64,000 bases of DNA from Cryphonectria parasitica EP155 (lineage: Eukaryota; Ascomycota; Sordariomycetes; Diaporthales; Cryphonectriaceae): NCBI RefSeq assembly GCF_011745365.1, contig NW_024468909.1, forward strand, positions 4,278,001-4,342,000. The letters run 5' to 3'. Under the pieces are notes generated by a model. It was not told the origin of the DNA and made no database searches. It saw only the letters and a list, made by a program, of their open reading frames with translations. Below are positions 52,515 through 62,392 of this stretch, piece after piece; within the stretch, counting starts at the first letter, position 1; every line of letters begins with the position of its first letter. Made by a program: the position numbers and the translations under genes.

Positions 52515-54950
52515 CACCACAAAGTATCCCGACACTGGATGAAATCCGCAAGACCGATTGGATAGTGTCTGGCAGGAGCGGCTATGGACGATAGTACGCG
52601 CAGGGGAAGGACAGACAAGAGAGATGTGACGACGGCAGTACAGATTGCCATCCAAGGTGACGATACTACGATGGAAGATTCAACCGATTGTTATGTGTAT
52701 TGGGTCTCTTTGCTTATTCGTTTATTCCCCCCCCCCCTTTTTTTTTTCTTTCTTCTTTGATTTCTCTCTCTCTTTGGAAAGATCTCCAAAGATCCTTGCT
52801 ACTCTTGCTACATACCCACATACATGTAAACATGGGCGACATGGCTGAAAAAGCATTGGCATTCCTTGGATGGCTGAACTCGTTCGGAGTGGGAGGAGGG
52901 TGGGCATATTGGGACAGCGGCCGTTCTGGGGTTCATTTGCACGAAGCATTGACAAGGAGAATGACTGGATAATGAGATCTCTTTTTCCTTTTTCTTCAAG
53001 AAAATAAATCTATCAAATTATGCAAAGACTGTCCACTCATCGCCTGTATGTGACTTAGTATGTGCAATACTGGAGGGTAAGATGCTGCTTTGCCTGGTCG
53101 TCACGACCTTCAGTTGACTTCGAGGAAGGAGGAAGGATTATTGGACAAGGCGAGGCAGGGCAGCTCGAACCAGGCCAAGTCTCGGTACTGCAGTCGCCGT
53201 CTGGCTCTTCCCAAGTAGATATAGAGTGCTGCACTTTGATTTTGGGAACAGAGGTCTTTGTTTTCTTTCATGGGTGAGTCGTCTTTTGTAGTCGACTTCG
53301 GGTACGCGTTCGAGGGTATTGTACGCGACTTTGCGGGGAGGATTAAGTAAGCGGAGAGCACGTGATGACCCAGTTATCAACCTCACATCACCTCCCGATC
53401 TGGCGACAGACTGAACAATTCAAGGATGCGTTGTTATTTTCTGTTTAATAATCTTTATTCCTTTGTGATGGATGATTTAGGGCTGGACGATGGGCGTGGA
53501 TGTTGCCAGCAGCTTGCTTGGGTGAGGAGTTAGGCTGCTACAGACGAGACGCACTCTTGATATGGGACTGGCAACCTGAGGAGGCGAGGGCGATCGGTGC
53601 AGAGGGTTCCTGATGGATTAAGCTATGCCGAGATGCAAGTGCTCTCAATATGGGATTCTCGTTTATCTGGGTGTGATCGCACTGTTGCTTTCCATTTGAG
53701 CTCAACTACGCAATATGAAGAGTCGTCTCGACCATGCCAGACGGGGCGGCTCGAGGAGCCTTTGGACAACAGATGGATCTGCCCTGGGGCGAAAAAATAG
53801 AAGCGAGCTCCAATATGGCCAAATACCACAAGATCGTTGGGCGGAAGTATCTTTCTACGTTGTTGAGGGTATCTGCTGTGGCGGCCCAGTTGAAGGGCCC
53901 CTGGACTTTACTTAACCATGGTGGAGCAGGAAGAGCGTGTGAAAAGCTTCAATTACGTGTGAGGAACAAATGAGGCAAGTAAGGCAGCGCGTTCTACGGT
54001 GGTAGTTGTTGCTGTTGTTGTTGTTGGTATTTCATCTGAAAAAAATGTGGCTGCTGCCTGGGACCTCTGCCAAAGTCTGCCACCTATCTTGTTGTGAATA
54101 ATGCCCCGCGATATCGACCTTAATGACACACAAACTCACTCACTCGAAGCCTCCACAGAATCAGACGCGTCTGCCAGCTTGTCTACAAATTCCCAACCTG
54201 CCAATTGATCGCGCTCCCAACTTTCCTTCCTGTCCTTTCTTTCTTCCTCCCAACAACACACAACGAGGATTCCCAACCACCAACGTGCACCCATCAAGGC
54301 TTTTTGCTGCTTTCGTCCACGTTTTCAACAGACTTCTCTTTGCCAGTGTTGTTTTCACTCTTCTTCTCTTCTCCTCGTCATCAGCTTGTCACGTCACAAG
54401 AGGCGCGCCAGCTACCGCCATCGCCAGACAAACATCGCGATCGACAAGCTCCTTCTCCCCCCCCTTCTCTCTCTCTCGCCCATCCACCATCACGCGGTGC
54501 TCAGCGCATCTTTCTCGTCGTCAACCTCGTTGACGATCCCCCTTTCTGCCCTCTTTTCCCCTTTTTCCCCTTTGTTGCAGAGGCCATAGCCCATCGCGGC
54601 CCCTCTAGCATCATCCCCCTCCTACTAACCTTCGGTCCATAATACCGTTGGTTCGCGTGCGTAGAGGCTATAACCCCTCTCGCAAACCCCCTTTCCTAAC
54701 CTTCGGGCAATAACCCCCGTTGGTTCGCGATCGCAGAGGCAATAACCCCTCTAGCACGCTCTCCCCCTCCAACCTTCGGGCAATAATCCCCGTTGGTTTG
54801 CATTTGCAGAGGCAATAACCCCTCTCGCAACTCTTTCCTTCACTCGTCAGGCCCGCCACACCTGACGACATCGACAACCCGAGTGAAACTCGCCAGCTGT
54901 TCGACTTCTTCTTGCCCCATCTCGTCAATCACCAATCGGCAGAAGTCAAG
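52515..54950. other. Intergenic region and leader of the coiled-coil membrane gene
   Basis: This holds the arrestin 3' flank, an 11-C run (52727-52737) followed by T-runs, and from about 54100 a pyrimidine-rich plus strand that probably is promoter and 5' leader of the gene at 54951. A 136-codon ATG-initiated frame (54123-54533) lies in that leader; it may be an upstream ORF or chance. The structured tandem repeat at 54571-54822 is listed separately. I see no other gene. Confidence 0.5.
54571..54822 (+). repeat. Tandem two-stem-loop repeat in a 5' leader (putative structured RNA element)
   Basis: Three units of 71-73 bp begin with AACCTTCGG at 54627, 54698 and 54771; a partial unit precedes them from about 54571. 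Hairpin I is AACC, TT, CGGG, loop, CCCG, TT, GGTT. It spans 54627-54653, 54698-54725 and 54771-54798. In the first copy CGGG/CCCG is replaced by CGGT/ACCG, a compensatory change that keeps the pair. Hairpin II is AGAGG, loop, CCTCT, at 54663-54680 in the first full unit. It recurs in the next two units and, with a larger loop, in the partial unit. Loops of I and II share a core: CAATAACC, CAATAATC, CCATAAT or CTATAACC. The repeat ends about 130 nt before the ATG at 54951. Transcription is inferred, not seen. Confidence 0.7.
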
Positions 54951-56285
54951 ATGGCGATTTCCCCTTCTTCTCGTCTTCCCCGTGCCCTCGCTTTCCTGCT
55001 GTCGGCGGGTCCTCTGCTTCTTCTGGCGCTCTACAACTACCCGTGGTCCTTGCTTGACGACGGTTCCCAGGACATCGCCCAGGTCGCGGGAAATTTCCTC
55101 GCGGCCTTCGTGTACGGAACCTCCGCCATCGTCTACATGGTTGCCTGCCAAGTTACCATCCTCTTGGCCCTATACTATGTGTACAAGGTTCATGGCGACC
55201 AGAAGAAGCACTGGGCCCGTCTTGCGGATGTGAATGCGCGTCACCGCTCCGAAAAGACCGGGCTCCAGATCGAAATCCGCCTGTTGCGTAAGGATCTTGC
55301 CCGCTACACCGACGAGGCTGCCTCGGCGCTCTGGAAGGAGGCTCGAGAGCCTTCGGTGCTGTTCGGATCATCTGCGCCTGAGATCGCCAGGCTTAACGAC
55401 GACCTCCGCGCAGCAAACAGGAAGATCGAAGAGCTGGAGGCCGCCGCCGAGGCCGCAGCCGAGGCCGCCGAGCAAGGCCCTGATTTGCTTTCCCAGTACG
55501 AGTCGAAGAGTGCGTACCTGCAGAGCGAGGTCGACCGCCTGCAGAGGGACAACTCTCGGCTCCAAAAGAAGGCATTTCTCTGGGATCGGGTTATGGAAAT
55601 CGGCAAAGGACTGACGGCGTCTGTCCAGCAGGTGGTTCGGGTTTTCGAGGCCCGTGTTAAGGTGCGCAAGCACCTCAGCACCAAGGCCAGCCTGAACCTG
55701 CGCGCACTTGGGCGTCGCAACACCTCCCTGCTGGTCATGATCCGCCACCTTACCAGCCAAATCAAGAAGGTCACCTCCGAGCACGAAGAGTTGAAGTCTC
55801 TGTACCTGAAACAGGCCGACCTTCCTCCCAAGTTCCAGTCTACAGCTGAGAGGCAGGCTGCCATGCTCAAGGACTTGACTTGGCGCAACAACGTGGAAGT
55901 GAAGTACCGTCTACGGACCACTATCCGCCAGCAGGAAGAGGTGTTGGCCGAGCTGCAGACAACGATCGAGCAACTCCGACAAGACAACGCCCGCCTTGAG
56001 GCCGAGACGCTGTGTGTTCGGTGCAAGCGTCCCCTCCACGGCAACGGTAGCTCGGGCTCGGACGACTCGGACGGACCTCCAGGACCCCCGGGACCTTTCT
56101 CAGGCGGCTCTGACAACGGCAGTAATGGATCTGGATCTGACGAGGACAAGAGCAGTCGTGCCGGTGCGAAGAAGGTTCACTTCGCTGACCTTGGAAACAA
56201 TCACGACGACGACGATCCCAAGGACGATGGAGGAGATGACAACGATGGACAAGGTGGCGCCATTTCGGAGGTTGCTGTAACTTAG
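54951..56285 (+). CDS. Coiled-coil protein with two N-terminal membrane segments
   Basis: The gene has 444 codons ending in TAG at 56283-56285. The ATG at 54951 has a strong context (TCAAGATGGC); the frame is open a little upstream but without an ATG. Hydrophobic helices lie at about 10-30 (ALAFLLSAGPLLLLALY) and about 44-76 (AGNFLAAFVYGTSAIVYMVACQ and onward). Residues about 90-370 are mostly heptad-like coiled coil, interrupted near 165-175. A Cys pair (CVRC) follows near 367-370. The C-terminus is Gly/Ser/Asp-rich with a KKVHF motif that resembles a PP1-docking RVxF site. I do not recognise the family. A membrane-anchored scaffold or tether is an inference. The stop is followed in the same frame by a further 1000-codon open frame, so the annotated end may not be the only end. 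Confidence 0.75.
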   Translation: MAISPSSRLPRALAFLLSAGPLLLLALYNYPWSLLDDGSQDIAQVAGNFLAAFVYGTSAIVYMVACQVTILLALYYVYKVHGDQKKHWARLADVNARHRSEKTGLQIEIRLLRKDLARYTDEAASALWKEAREPSVLFGSSAPEIARLNDDLRAANRKIEELEAAAEAAAEAAEQGPDLLSQYESKSAYLQSEVDRLQRDNSRLQKKAFLWDRVMEIGKGLTASVQQVVRVFEARVKVRKHLSTKASLNLRALGRRNTSLLVMIRHLTSQIKKVTSEHEELKSLYLKQADLPPKFQSTAERQAAMLKDLTWRNNVEVKYRLRTTIRQQEEVLAELQTTIEQLRQDNARLEAETLCVRCKRPLHGNGSSGSDDSDGPPGPPGPFSGGSDNGSNGSGSDEDKSSRAGAKKVHFADLGNNHDDDDPKDDGGDDNDGQGGAISEVAVT

Positions 56286-56498
56286 CAGGTTGCCAGCCAA
56301 CGTGAGGTCGCTTCCCCTGCCACTCCAGTCACTGTTCACGCTCCAGCCGATGTTGGTCCAACGGTCCAGGTCGATGTCTCTTCGGAGTCTCAACATAATG
56401 ATCAGCAGCAACAGGAGCAGGTCCAAGTCGAGGAGGATTTGGTGGCCAGTCACACCCACCCCGTCTACGAAGCCTCTTTGGAGCCTCACCACAGCGAT

Positions 56499-56559
<61 letters not shown>

Positions 56560-56591
56560 TCCCAGCTGTTTCAGCAGTCGAAGCCCCCAGT
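56283..56591 (+). other. In-frame TAG and ATG-less open extension linking two coding regions
   Basis: After the TAG the same frame stays open for 102 codons before the first ATG at 56592. The translated part (QVASQREVASPATPVTVHAP and onward, then Gln20) looks like coding sequence. The bases after the stop are CAGGTT, which begin like, but do not match, the known CARYYA readthrough context. A possible in-frame intron, 56175-56285 (111 nt), has a poor donor (GTTCAC). So readthrough, a nonsense change, an unusual intron and a separate downstream gene all remain possible. Confidence 0.6.
56499..56558 (+). repeat. (CAG)20 coding for Gln20
   Basis: Twenty perfect CAG codons lie in frame with both the upstream coiled-coil gene and the downstream disordered gene. 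The tract precedes the first ATG of the downstream frame. Confidence 0.95.
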
Positions 56592-59368
56592 ATGACTTTG
56601 ACCTCGCAGCCGGTTGATATCCCAGTTCCTACCGAGGCAGAGATCTCTGATACAGCCATGACAGCCAGCAGCGAGGCACCAATGGACCATCCTGTCGACG
56701 TAGCTGCACAGGACCCCGTGGCAACGACAGATCCGAACATCACTCCCGTCGTAGAAGACCCAGACGATGGCTGGGCTCACTATTCCATGGAAGTTCCGGA
56801 TTACAATGAGATTCCCGACATTGATCACAACTTTGACCCCTATGACGAGGATGAAAAAATGGAAGATGCAGAGCCAAACGATTTCCCCGAGGACGACCAA
56901 ACTCAAGAGCCTCATAACGTCGAGGACATGGAGTGGGACAGCACGGAGCCTGGTATGGACTCCCAGTCTGACTTTGCTGCCAACGCTGGAGTGGCTACGC
57001 AGAGCCTTGTGTCGCCTAGCCGTTATGATGAGCAGATGGAGGTCGATGAACCTTTCGACGCCCCGCCCAGATTCTGGAACCAAGGGCAGCCAGTCGAGCC
57101 TGGCCCTTCGATGTCCGCCGCTGCCCGTGAGCCCAGACCTTCGCAGTATACAGTCTCTGCTTTTCCCTCGCGGCCTGTCTTTGGTGGTCAATCACAGCCA
57201 GAGATGCAGCAGCCGTCCTTGTTTGGCAGTCCTAACCCACCAAGGCCCTCGCCCTGGACAGCCTCAGCTCATCCTTCCCAATCTGCGCTCGGTAGTCAAA
57301 ACCAAACAGCCACGCCTAGTTCCTCGAGTTTCTCTGCTTCCTTCAGGCCTACACAATTCACTACTTCTGCTTTCTCACCTCGGCCGGCACTGGGCAGCCA
57401 AGAGCAGACAGCTCCGCGCCAGATAGATGCGCAACAGACGGCGGCTCCTGGTTCCTCAATCTTCGGCACTGTTCCTGGGTCCTCACAATTCAGGATCTCA
57501 GCTCTGCCCTCTCGCCCTGTTCTCGGCGGGCAAGGAGAGCCCGCTTCGCGCCAGACTGATGCCCCTGGATCCTCAGTCTTTGCCCCTACTCCTGGTACTT
57601 CGCAGTTCAGGATCTCGGCTCTGCCATCTCGCCCGGTATTCGGCGGCCGAGGAGAGCCCTCTTCGCGCCAAACAGATGCGCCTGGGTCCTCGGTATTTGC
57701 TCCTGCTCCGGGCACCTCGCAGTTCAACATCTCTGCCCTACCTTCTCGGCCTGTGCTCGGCGGTCAAGGCCAGACAGCTGTACAACAGCCAGCTCCGCAA
57801 CAGACAAGCGCGTCTGGTACTTCTGTTTTCGCTGGTCCCCGTCCCGCGCCGCAGTCTACTGTCTTTTCTCTGTCTCCCCGGCCTGTACTCGGTGGCCAGG
57901 GCCAGACTGGTGCGCCAGGTCCTTCTTCGAGCATGCAGGTACAGTAAGCTGCCCCTGCCCCTGCCGCCAGTGGTCCTATAAACTAATGCATCGACTTCTC
58001 AGGGCCTCTAGCCAGGCAGCCGGTCCACTGCCCTCTCCGCCGCCGGAGCATGTCTCCCCATTCGCCTCCAACCAAGCCGCTCGGGATGAGCCAGGTCAAG
58101 ACGAGGTTGGAGGCGGATGGAGAGACGTGCTCCGGCGGCAACAAGCCAAGCGACGGCAGCAAGCCAACAGCACAGCTGGTCCCTCTGCGGGTCCAAACTC
58201 CGTCTCCTGGCCGCTTGGTACCAAGCGGTCCATACTACAGGAGCGTAACCAAGACGACCTCTCAGACTCTGAGAGAGAGACCTTGAGGCGTCAAGGTATC
58301 AAGAGAGTTTGCCGTGACCCAAACTCACCCGCAGAGGAGGCCATGGCTGTGGCCGAAGCTAGGCCCACGGGTCAGGAGACTCCGGTGTCCAATGTCGACG
58401 GTCACGATGCTGCAACTTCAGCAGCAGCCGACTTGGACGTTCCAGGGTCCTCGGATCAGACACGCCAAGCATCTTCCGAACCGAATGTTGCAAGCCCACA
58501 TGCTGCGGATGTAGCAGAGGCTCATAACGGCGTGCTCATCAGCGAGGCTTCAGCCCAGAGCACTGTCGCTGCCGATGCTACAATCCCGGCAAACAACCTA
58601 GGTTCGGAAGACGCTGATCCAGAGGACAACGACTTGGATCTGGAAGACGACCACCCAGATACAGAGGTGGATACAGAACCAGAAGTCAACCTGGAGCCGG
58701 AGGAGGCCTCCCCGGAAGCAGAGGTCCAGCCAGACACCGAGGCCCAGCAAGGCTCTGCCGTCGAACCAGGCGCAGAGGCCCAACCAGGCGCCGAAGCCGC
58801 CCGACAAGGCGCCCAAGTCGAGCCAGACCCAGAGGTTCAACCATACGAGGTTGAACTAGATTCAGATATCGACGGCTTGATAGCCGGACTGGAAGTGGCA
58901 CTCGACTTGGGCGCGCCGGCTTCGGTGGCCCCGGCCTCGGATGTCCCGGCTGTGGCTGTCCCGGACGGGGGTCCGGCAGCCGAAGATGAGCCCCTCCCCG
59001 ATTACGTCTCGGACGAGGAGGACCCTGCGGCCAACCCTCCCACCGCTGGCAGCAGCCTGCCCGGTAGCTCGGCCGGGCAGGTCACCCAGGCCATGCGAGA
59101 AGAGGTGCGGCTTGCTCTCCAAAGGCAGCGCAGGAACCAGCGGGGCCCGCCGTTGCGACGGCCCCAGCCAAGAAGGCCCACTGCTGCGGACCTCAACCAG
59201 CAGGACGCCGACTACGATGCCGACAACGACGAGGCAGGGCCCTCACGGGCCAGGACCGAACCACGGAGGCGTGAGGGGCTCGGTTCAGGATCCTCGCGGC
59301 CCGGCCCCTCGGGTGGTGGACGCGTTGAAAAACGTGGTCGCCAACCGAGGAAGCCAAGAAAGGGCTGA
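56592..59368 (+). CDS. Very large disordered repeat protein (may be the C-terminal part of the upstream gene)
   Basis: Two exons, 56592-57943 and 58003-59368, give 905 residues from the first ATG. The same frame is open back to 56286, so the coding region may be about 1007 residues. The 59-nt intron starts GTAAGC, contains AACTAAT and ends TTCTCAG; the join gives MQVQ followed by ASSQAAGP. Residues up to about 150 are acidic. Next come seven copies of a SALPSRPVLGGQ-type repeat (57156-57899). A Glu/Pro/Ala-rich acidic part follows (EPEVNLEPEEASPEAEVQP), and the end is Arg/Pro/Gly-rich and basic. No globular domain is visible. A scaffold, condensate-forming or surface-related role is conjecture. 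The start is the weakest part of the model. Confidence 0.6.
57156..57899 (+). repeat. Seven-copy protein-coding repeat (SALPSRPVLGGQ type)
   Basis: Copies start at 57156, 57264, 57366, 57498, 57615, 57732 and 57867, with spacings of 108, 102, 132, 117, 117 and 135 nt, all multiples of three. Copies 4 to 6 are the most alike and share the flanks RQTDAPGSSVFAP and GTSQF. This suggests recent duplication in the middle of the array. Confidence 0.85.
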
Positions 59369-59709
59369 AGAGGGTCTTGGGCGAGCTCCTCATCCAGCCC
59401 CAAGCCACCCCTCCCCCCCCCCCCGGGCGCCGACCGAATCTGCCATCCTCACCACAGCCCGGGTCGCAGTCAGCTTGTGCGCAAGGCAAGTACGACATAG
59501 CCAAAGACCCAAAAGTTTTGGGCTGGAAATCTCATGTATGTGGTAGGATGCGGAAACTCTTCATAAGTGCTGTTCATCATGCTGACGCAAACATTTCTAC
59601 ATCCAGGCAAGAATGTTTACGAGCGCACAAATTCGAGTACAATCAGGTGCTCAGACTGTTTGCAAGAAGAGGGCACGGTTCTCGAGATGGGGTAGGGATG
59701 TTATTATCC

Positions 59710-59741
<32 letters not shown>

Positions 59742-59913
59742 GGACGAGGAGGAGTGGGAAGATGGGACGGAAAAGATGTGGTGAGGGACTGAGTGTTGCA
59801 GGAAGACTGGTGTGTGCTAAGAAGAAGGCCCAGGACAAGGCACAGGAAAGGCCCCCGGACGGGACCACGGACGTGAACGGACAGAACGAGACGGCCATGA
59901 GCACTGACTGACG
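59369..59913. other. 3' flank with homopolymer runs
   Basis: It contains a 12-C run at 59413-59424 and an A-run of about 27 near 59709-59735, followed by a GA-rich stretch. It is probably 3' untranslated and spacer DNA. No gene is seen. Confidence 0.5.
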
Positions 59914-60206
59914 ATGACCATCGACCAGTACGCGGGGCTGATTACCAAAGGGATCAAGAAGGGTGTGATCTCAGATAGTAAGTCCAGAGCCCCCTGGTGA
60001 GCTAACCCATCTTCACCCTTTTAGGTGCCAGGTTTTTCAGCGAACGATATACGTCCCTTGACTACCTCCGGTCGAGAGGGCCTCTCCACTGCAGCAGGGT
60101 AGGGTCTCCGGTCCACCAAAAGGAAACTCGTTCAGTTAGGCCACCGAAGGTCTCGCTCACCTCCAGTTATGGAAAATTCGTCAATGTCTTTTGTCTGCGC
60201 CGTTGA
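59914..60206 (+). CDS. Small two-exon gene candidate (81 residues)
   Basis: Exon 1 is 59914-59977 and exon 2 is 60025-60206. The 47-nt intron has GTAAGTCC at its start, GCTAAC at 60001-60006 and CTTTTAG at its end: all three signals are canonical and well spaced, and splicing restores an open frame. An in-frame TGA just before the ATG fixes the start. The product begins MTIDQYAGLITKGIKKGV and continues with a RFFSERYTSLDYLRSRG segment and a basic tail. I recognise no family. The N-terminus could form an amphipathic helix. The splice signals are the main evidence; further downstream splicing could change the C-terminus. Confidence 0.42.
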
Positions 60207-62392
60207 TCACACACGTTTGGTTCCTATCTCTGGGGAAATCAGGCTTGGTTTCCTTTCTTCTTTTCTTCTCTTCTTCCTCTTCTGGAGCAAATCAGGTGAG
60301 CTACCCCCTCATGGCCCCTAGTTGTCCCCGGAATCACATCCCTCTCCTCCTCCCCCCCCCCCCTCTCCTTCCCTTCTTCCCTCCTCTTCCATCTTCGTCT
60401 CTGTTGCAACAGCTGACTACACTTCTTTCACAGATCTCAGTTTGCAATACTCCAGCAAGGGAAACCAGCCTGGGCGCCCCGCCACTCGAGTCCCTGGAGA
60501 TAGAGGACAAACAGACATAACAGACATGTGTGATCACGACGCCGACAAAAGACATGACATTTTCCATGACAGGAGGGCGAGGTCGGAAGACCGGTGATGG
60601 CCGGACTGACGGGCCTTTTGGTAAAAGTGGCCGTTGATAGACCCGCCCGGCAGTGGAGTCCCCTCTCCCCTGGAGTGGTCAAAGGGATGTTGTCGTTCGA
60701 CTGGGACACCTGGCATCCTGAGAGGGTGCTGTTGGGGAGGCGAGCCCGGTGGCGATGGCTTGTGATTTGGGAGACCACCTGGCTTTGGTCTCCTGCGGTA
60801 GGCAGCCCAGCGTCCGTGTCGCATGGTCAGTCTGTCAGTTAGGGCTCGAGGCGCGGAGGAGGGAAGTCTGGGAACGATCGCAGTGGTCCTGCGAAGGGGT
60901 TCTGACCTGACCTGGCCTGGTGCCGCGTTGACAGTATTTGTATGATCATTCGGATGGGGGTCACGGTCATGAACTCGGTGCGGTGATGATGGTATTGATA
61001 GGTCAGATGGGGCCAGTGTCATGAGAACTTTGGCGTGATGGTAACGGATATTGTTGATAATACAGATGGAAGACAACAGACGAGAACGACGAGGAGGCTA
61101 TCAAATACAAGAGGTATAGCCATGAACCGCCGAATAAAGACACCACGCACCTGAACAAACACAAGAGGAATCAAGCAGCTGAGTGTACACAAAGTAACAC
61201 GAACCGCGCCGATCTGTGTACCTACCGGCCACGTTGCTCGGCAGACTGTGCTGGATTTGTTGTCTTCCAGCCGTCCCTTTCTCTCTCCCTCTCTCTCTCT
61301 CTCTGTCTGAACTACAACGTATAGGACTGGGTGCTTGCAGTAAGGGAAGCAGGAGGAGAACAACGGAGGGAGGGAGAGAAAAGGCAGGAGGCAGAGAAGG
61401 CTAGATATGGGACGAGTCATGTTGATGGCCAAAGGTTTCCCGGAGGGAGGGTGTTCCTATCGATAAGGGAAGGCTTGACTTGTTTCCCCAAGCGGTCCAG
61501 GCCCTCTCCTAGTCCAGTCTTGTGGCGCCGCCGCCGCCGCCGCCGCCCTTTGACCCCCCTGAAGATTGGACCGCTGGCGGTGGAAGGCATGCAAACGCAC
61601 CTCATCAGCCTCTCAACAGCGCCAAAACATCTGTGCCCCTCTAGCAAAAGCCACAGGCTATAAGCTATTGGGAGGCTTGACCAAGTCGAGAAGCAGCAGC
61701 AACAACAACAACAACAAATCAAATATAGTTTCCTCCGTCTATCCTCTACACGTGGCCTTGCTCTTGAGAAAGGATAAAAGAACGTTCTCATGAATAAAGA
61801 ATACTGGCAGGTCAGCACTAATATACTATGTAAAACTACTACTACCACTACTACTACTACTGCTACTACTACTTACTCTAGAGGGTTCGTTACCAGGTTA
61901 CTTACCTGACTTACTCAGCAGATAGGGGTGTACCGCCTAACGCCTATTTTCACAGCTTAAGTGAAATATCCAAGCAAAAAAAGTACCTAGACCGTGCTAG
62001 ACCAGCCTCAAAAAGCTCCCCCCACCCGGATCTACTCGAGCGCGCGCACACCAAAGTCTGCTTCCGCCCCCGTGGAATGAATGTTTGAAGGGATCCAGGG
62101 GTACGCGTCAGGTTCCCTGTGCCGTCCCATCCCTTCCCTCGCAGTGGCGTGCAGTGGGGCACCCCCCGTCTTCATCACCCCCTGGTTGTCGATCGCCCAA
62201 CCGAGTAGGTGTTCTGTGTTAAAAAGTGTTTGGCGCCCCTGCCCTGCCTCCAGCTCGTGATGGTGGTGTTTCGTTTTCTTTTTCTTTTTTCTTTCCCTTC
62301 CCCTTCCCTCCCCTTTTTCCTCCCTTTTTAGAGCAAGTAGATGAAGAAGAAGGAGGAGGAATCTCACAACCAAAAGCTCAAGCCACGCCGCC
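60207..62392. other. Intergenic region with microsatellites
   Basis: No gene is supported. It contains a 12-C run at 60352-60363, a CT tract near 61280-61305, a (CCG)n tract at about 61528-61550, CAA repeats near 61700-61717 and an (ACT)n tract at about 61838-61875. The last 150 bases are a CT-rich leader of the next gene. Confidence 0.5.

Noticed and set aside
54912..54950. N-terminal extension of the coiled-coil gene by 13 codons
   Set aside because: The extension would start at TTG. The ATG at 54951 has a strong context and directly precedes the hydrophobic segment.
56175..56285. Intron that would remove the TAG in frame
   Set aside because: The length (111 nt) keeps frame, but the donor GTTCAC is poor and the possible branch site is only a few bases from the acceptor. 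Kept only as an alternative.
57939..58002. Alternative donor GTACAG for the intron of the disordered gene
   Set aside because: Using it breaks the frame; the donor GTAAGC at 57944 keeps it.
60534..61076. 180-codon minus-strand frame rich in Pro/Arg/His
   Set aside because: It starts without ATG at its 5' limit, has no domain, and its composition follows GC-rich spacer DNA.
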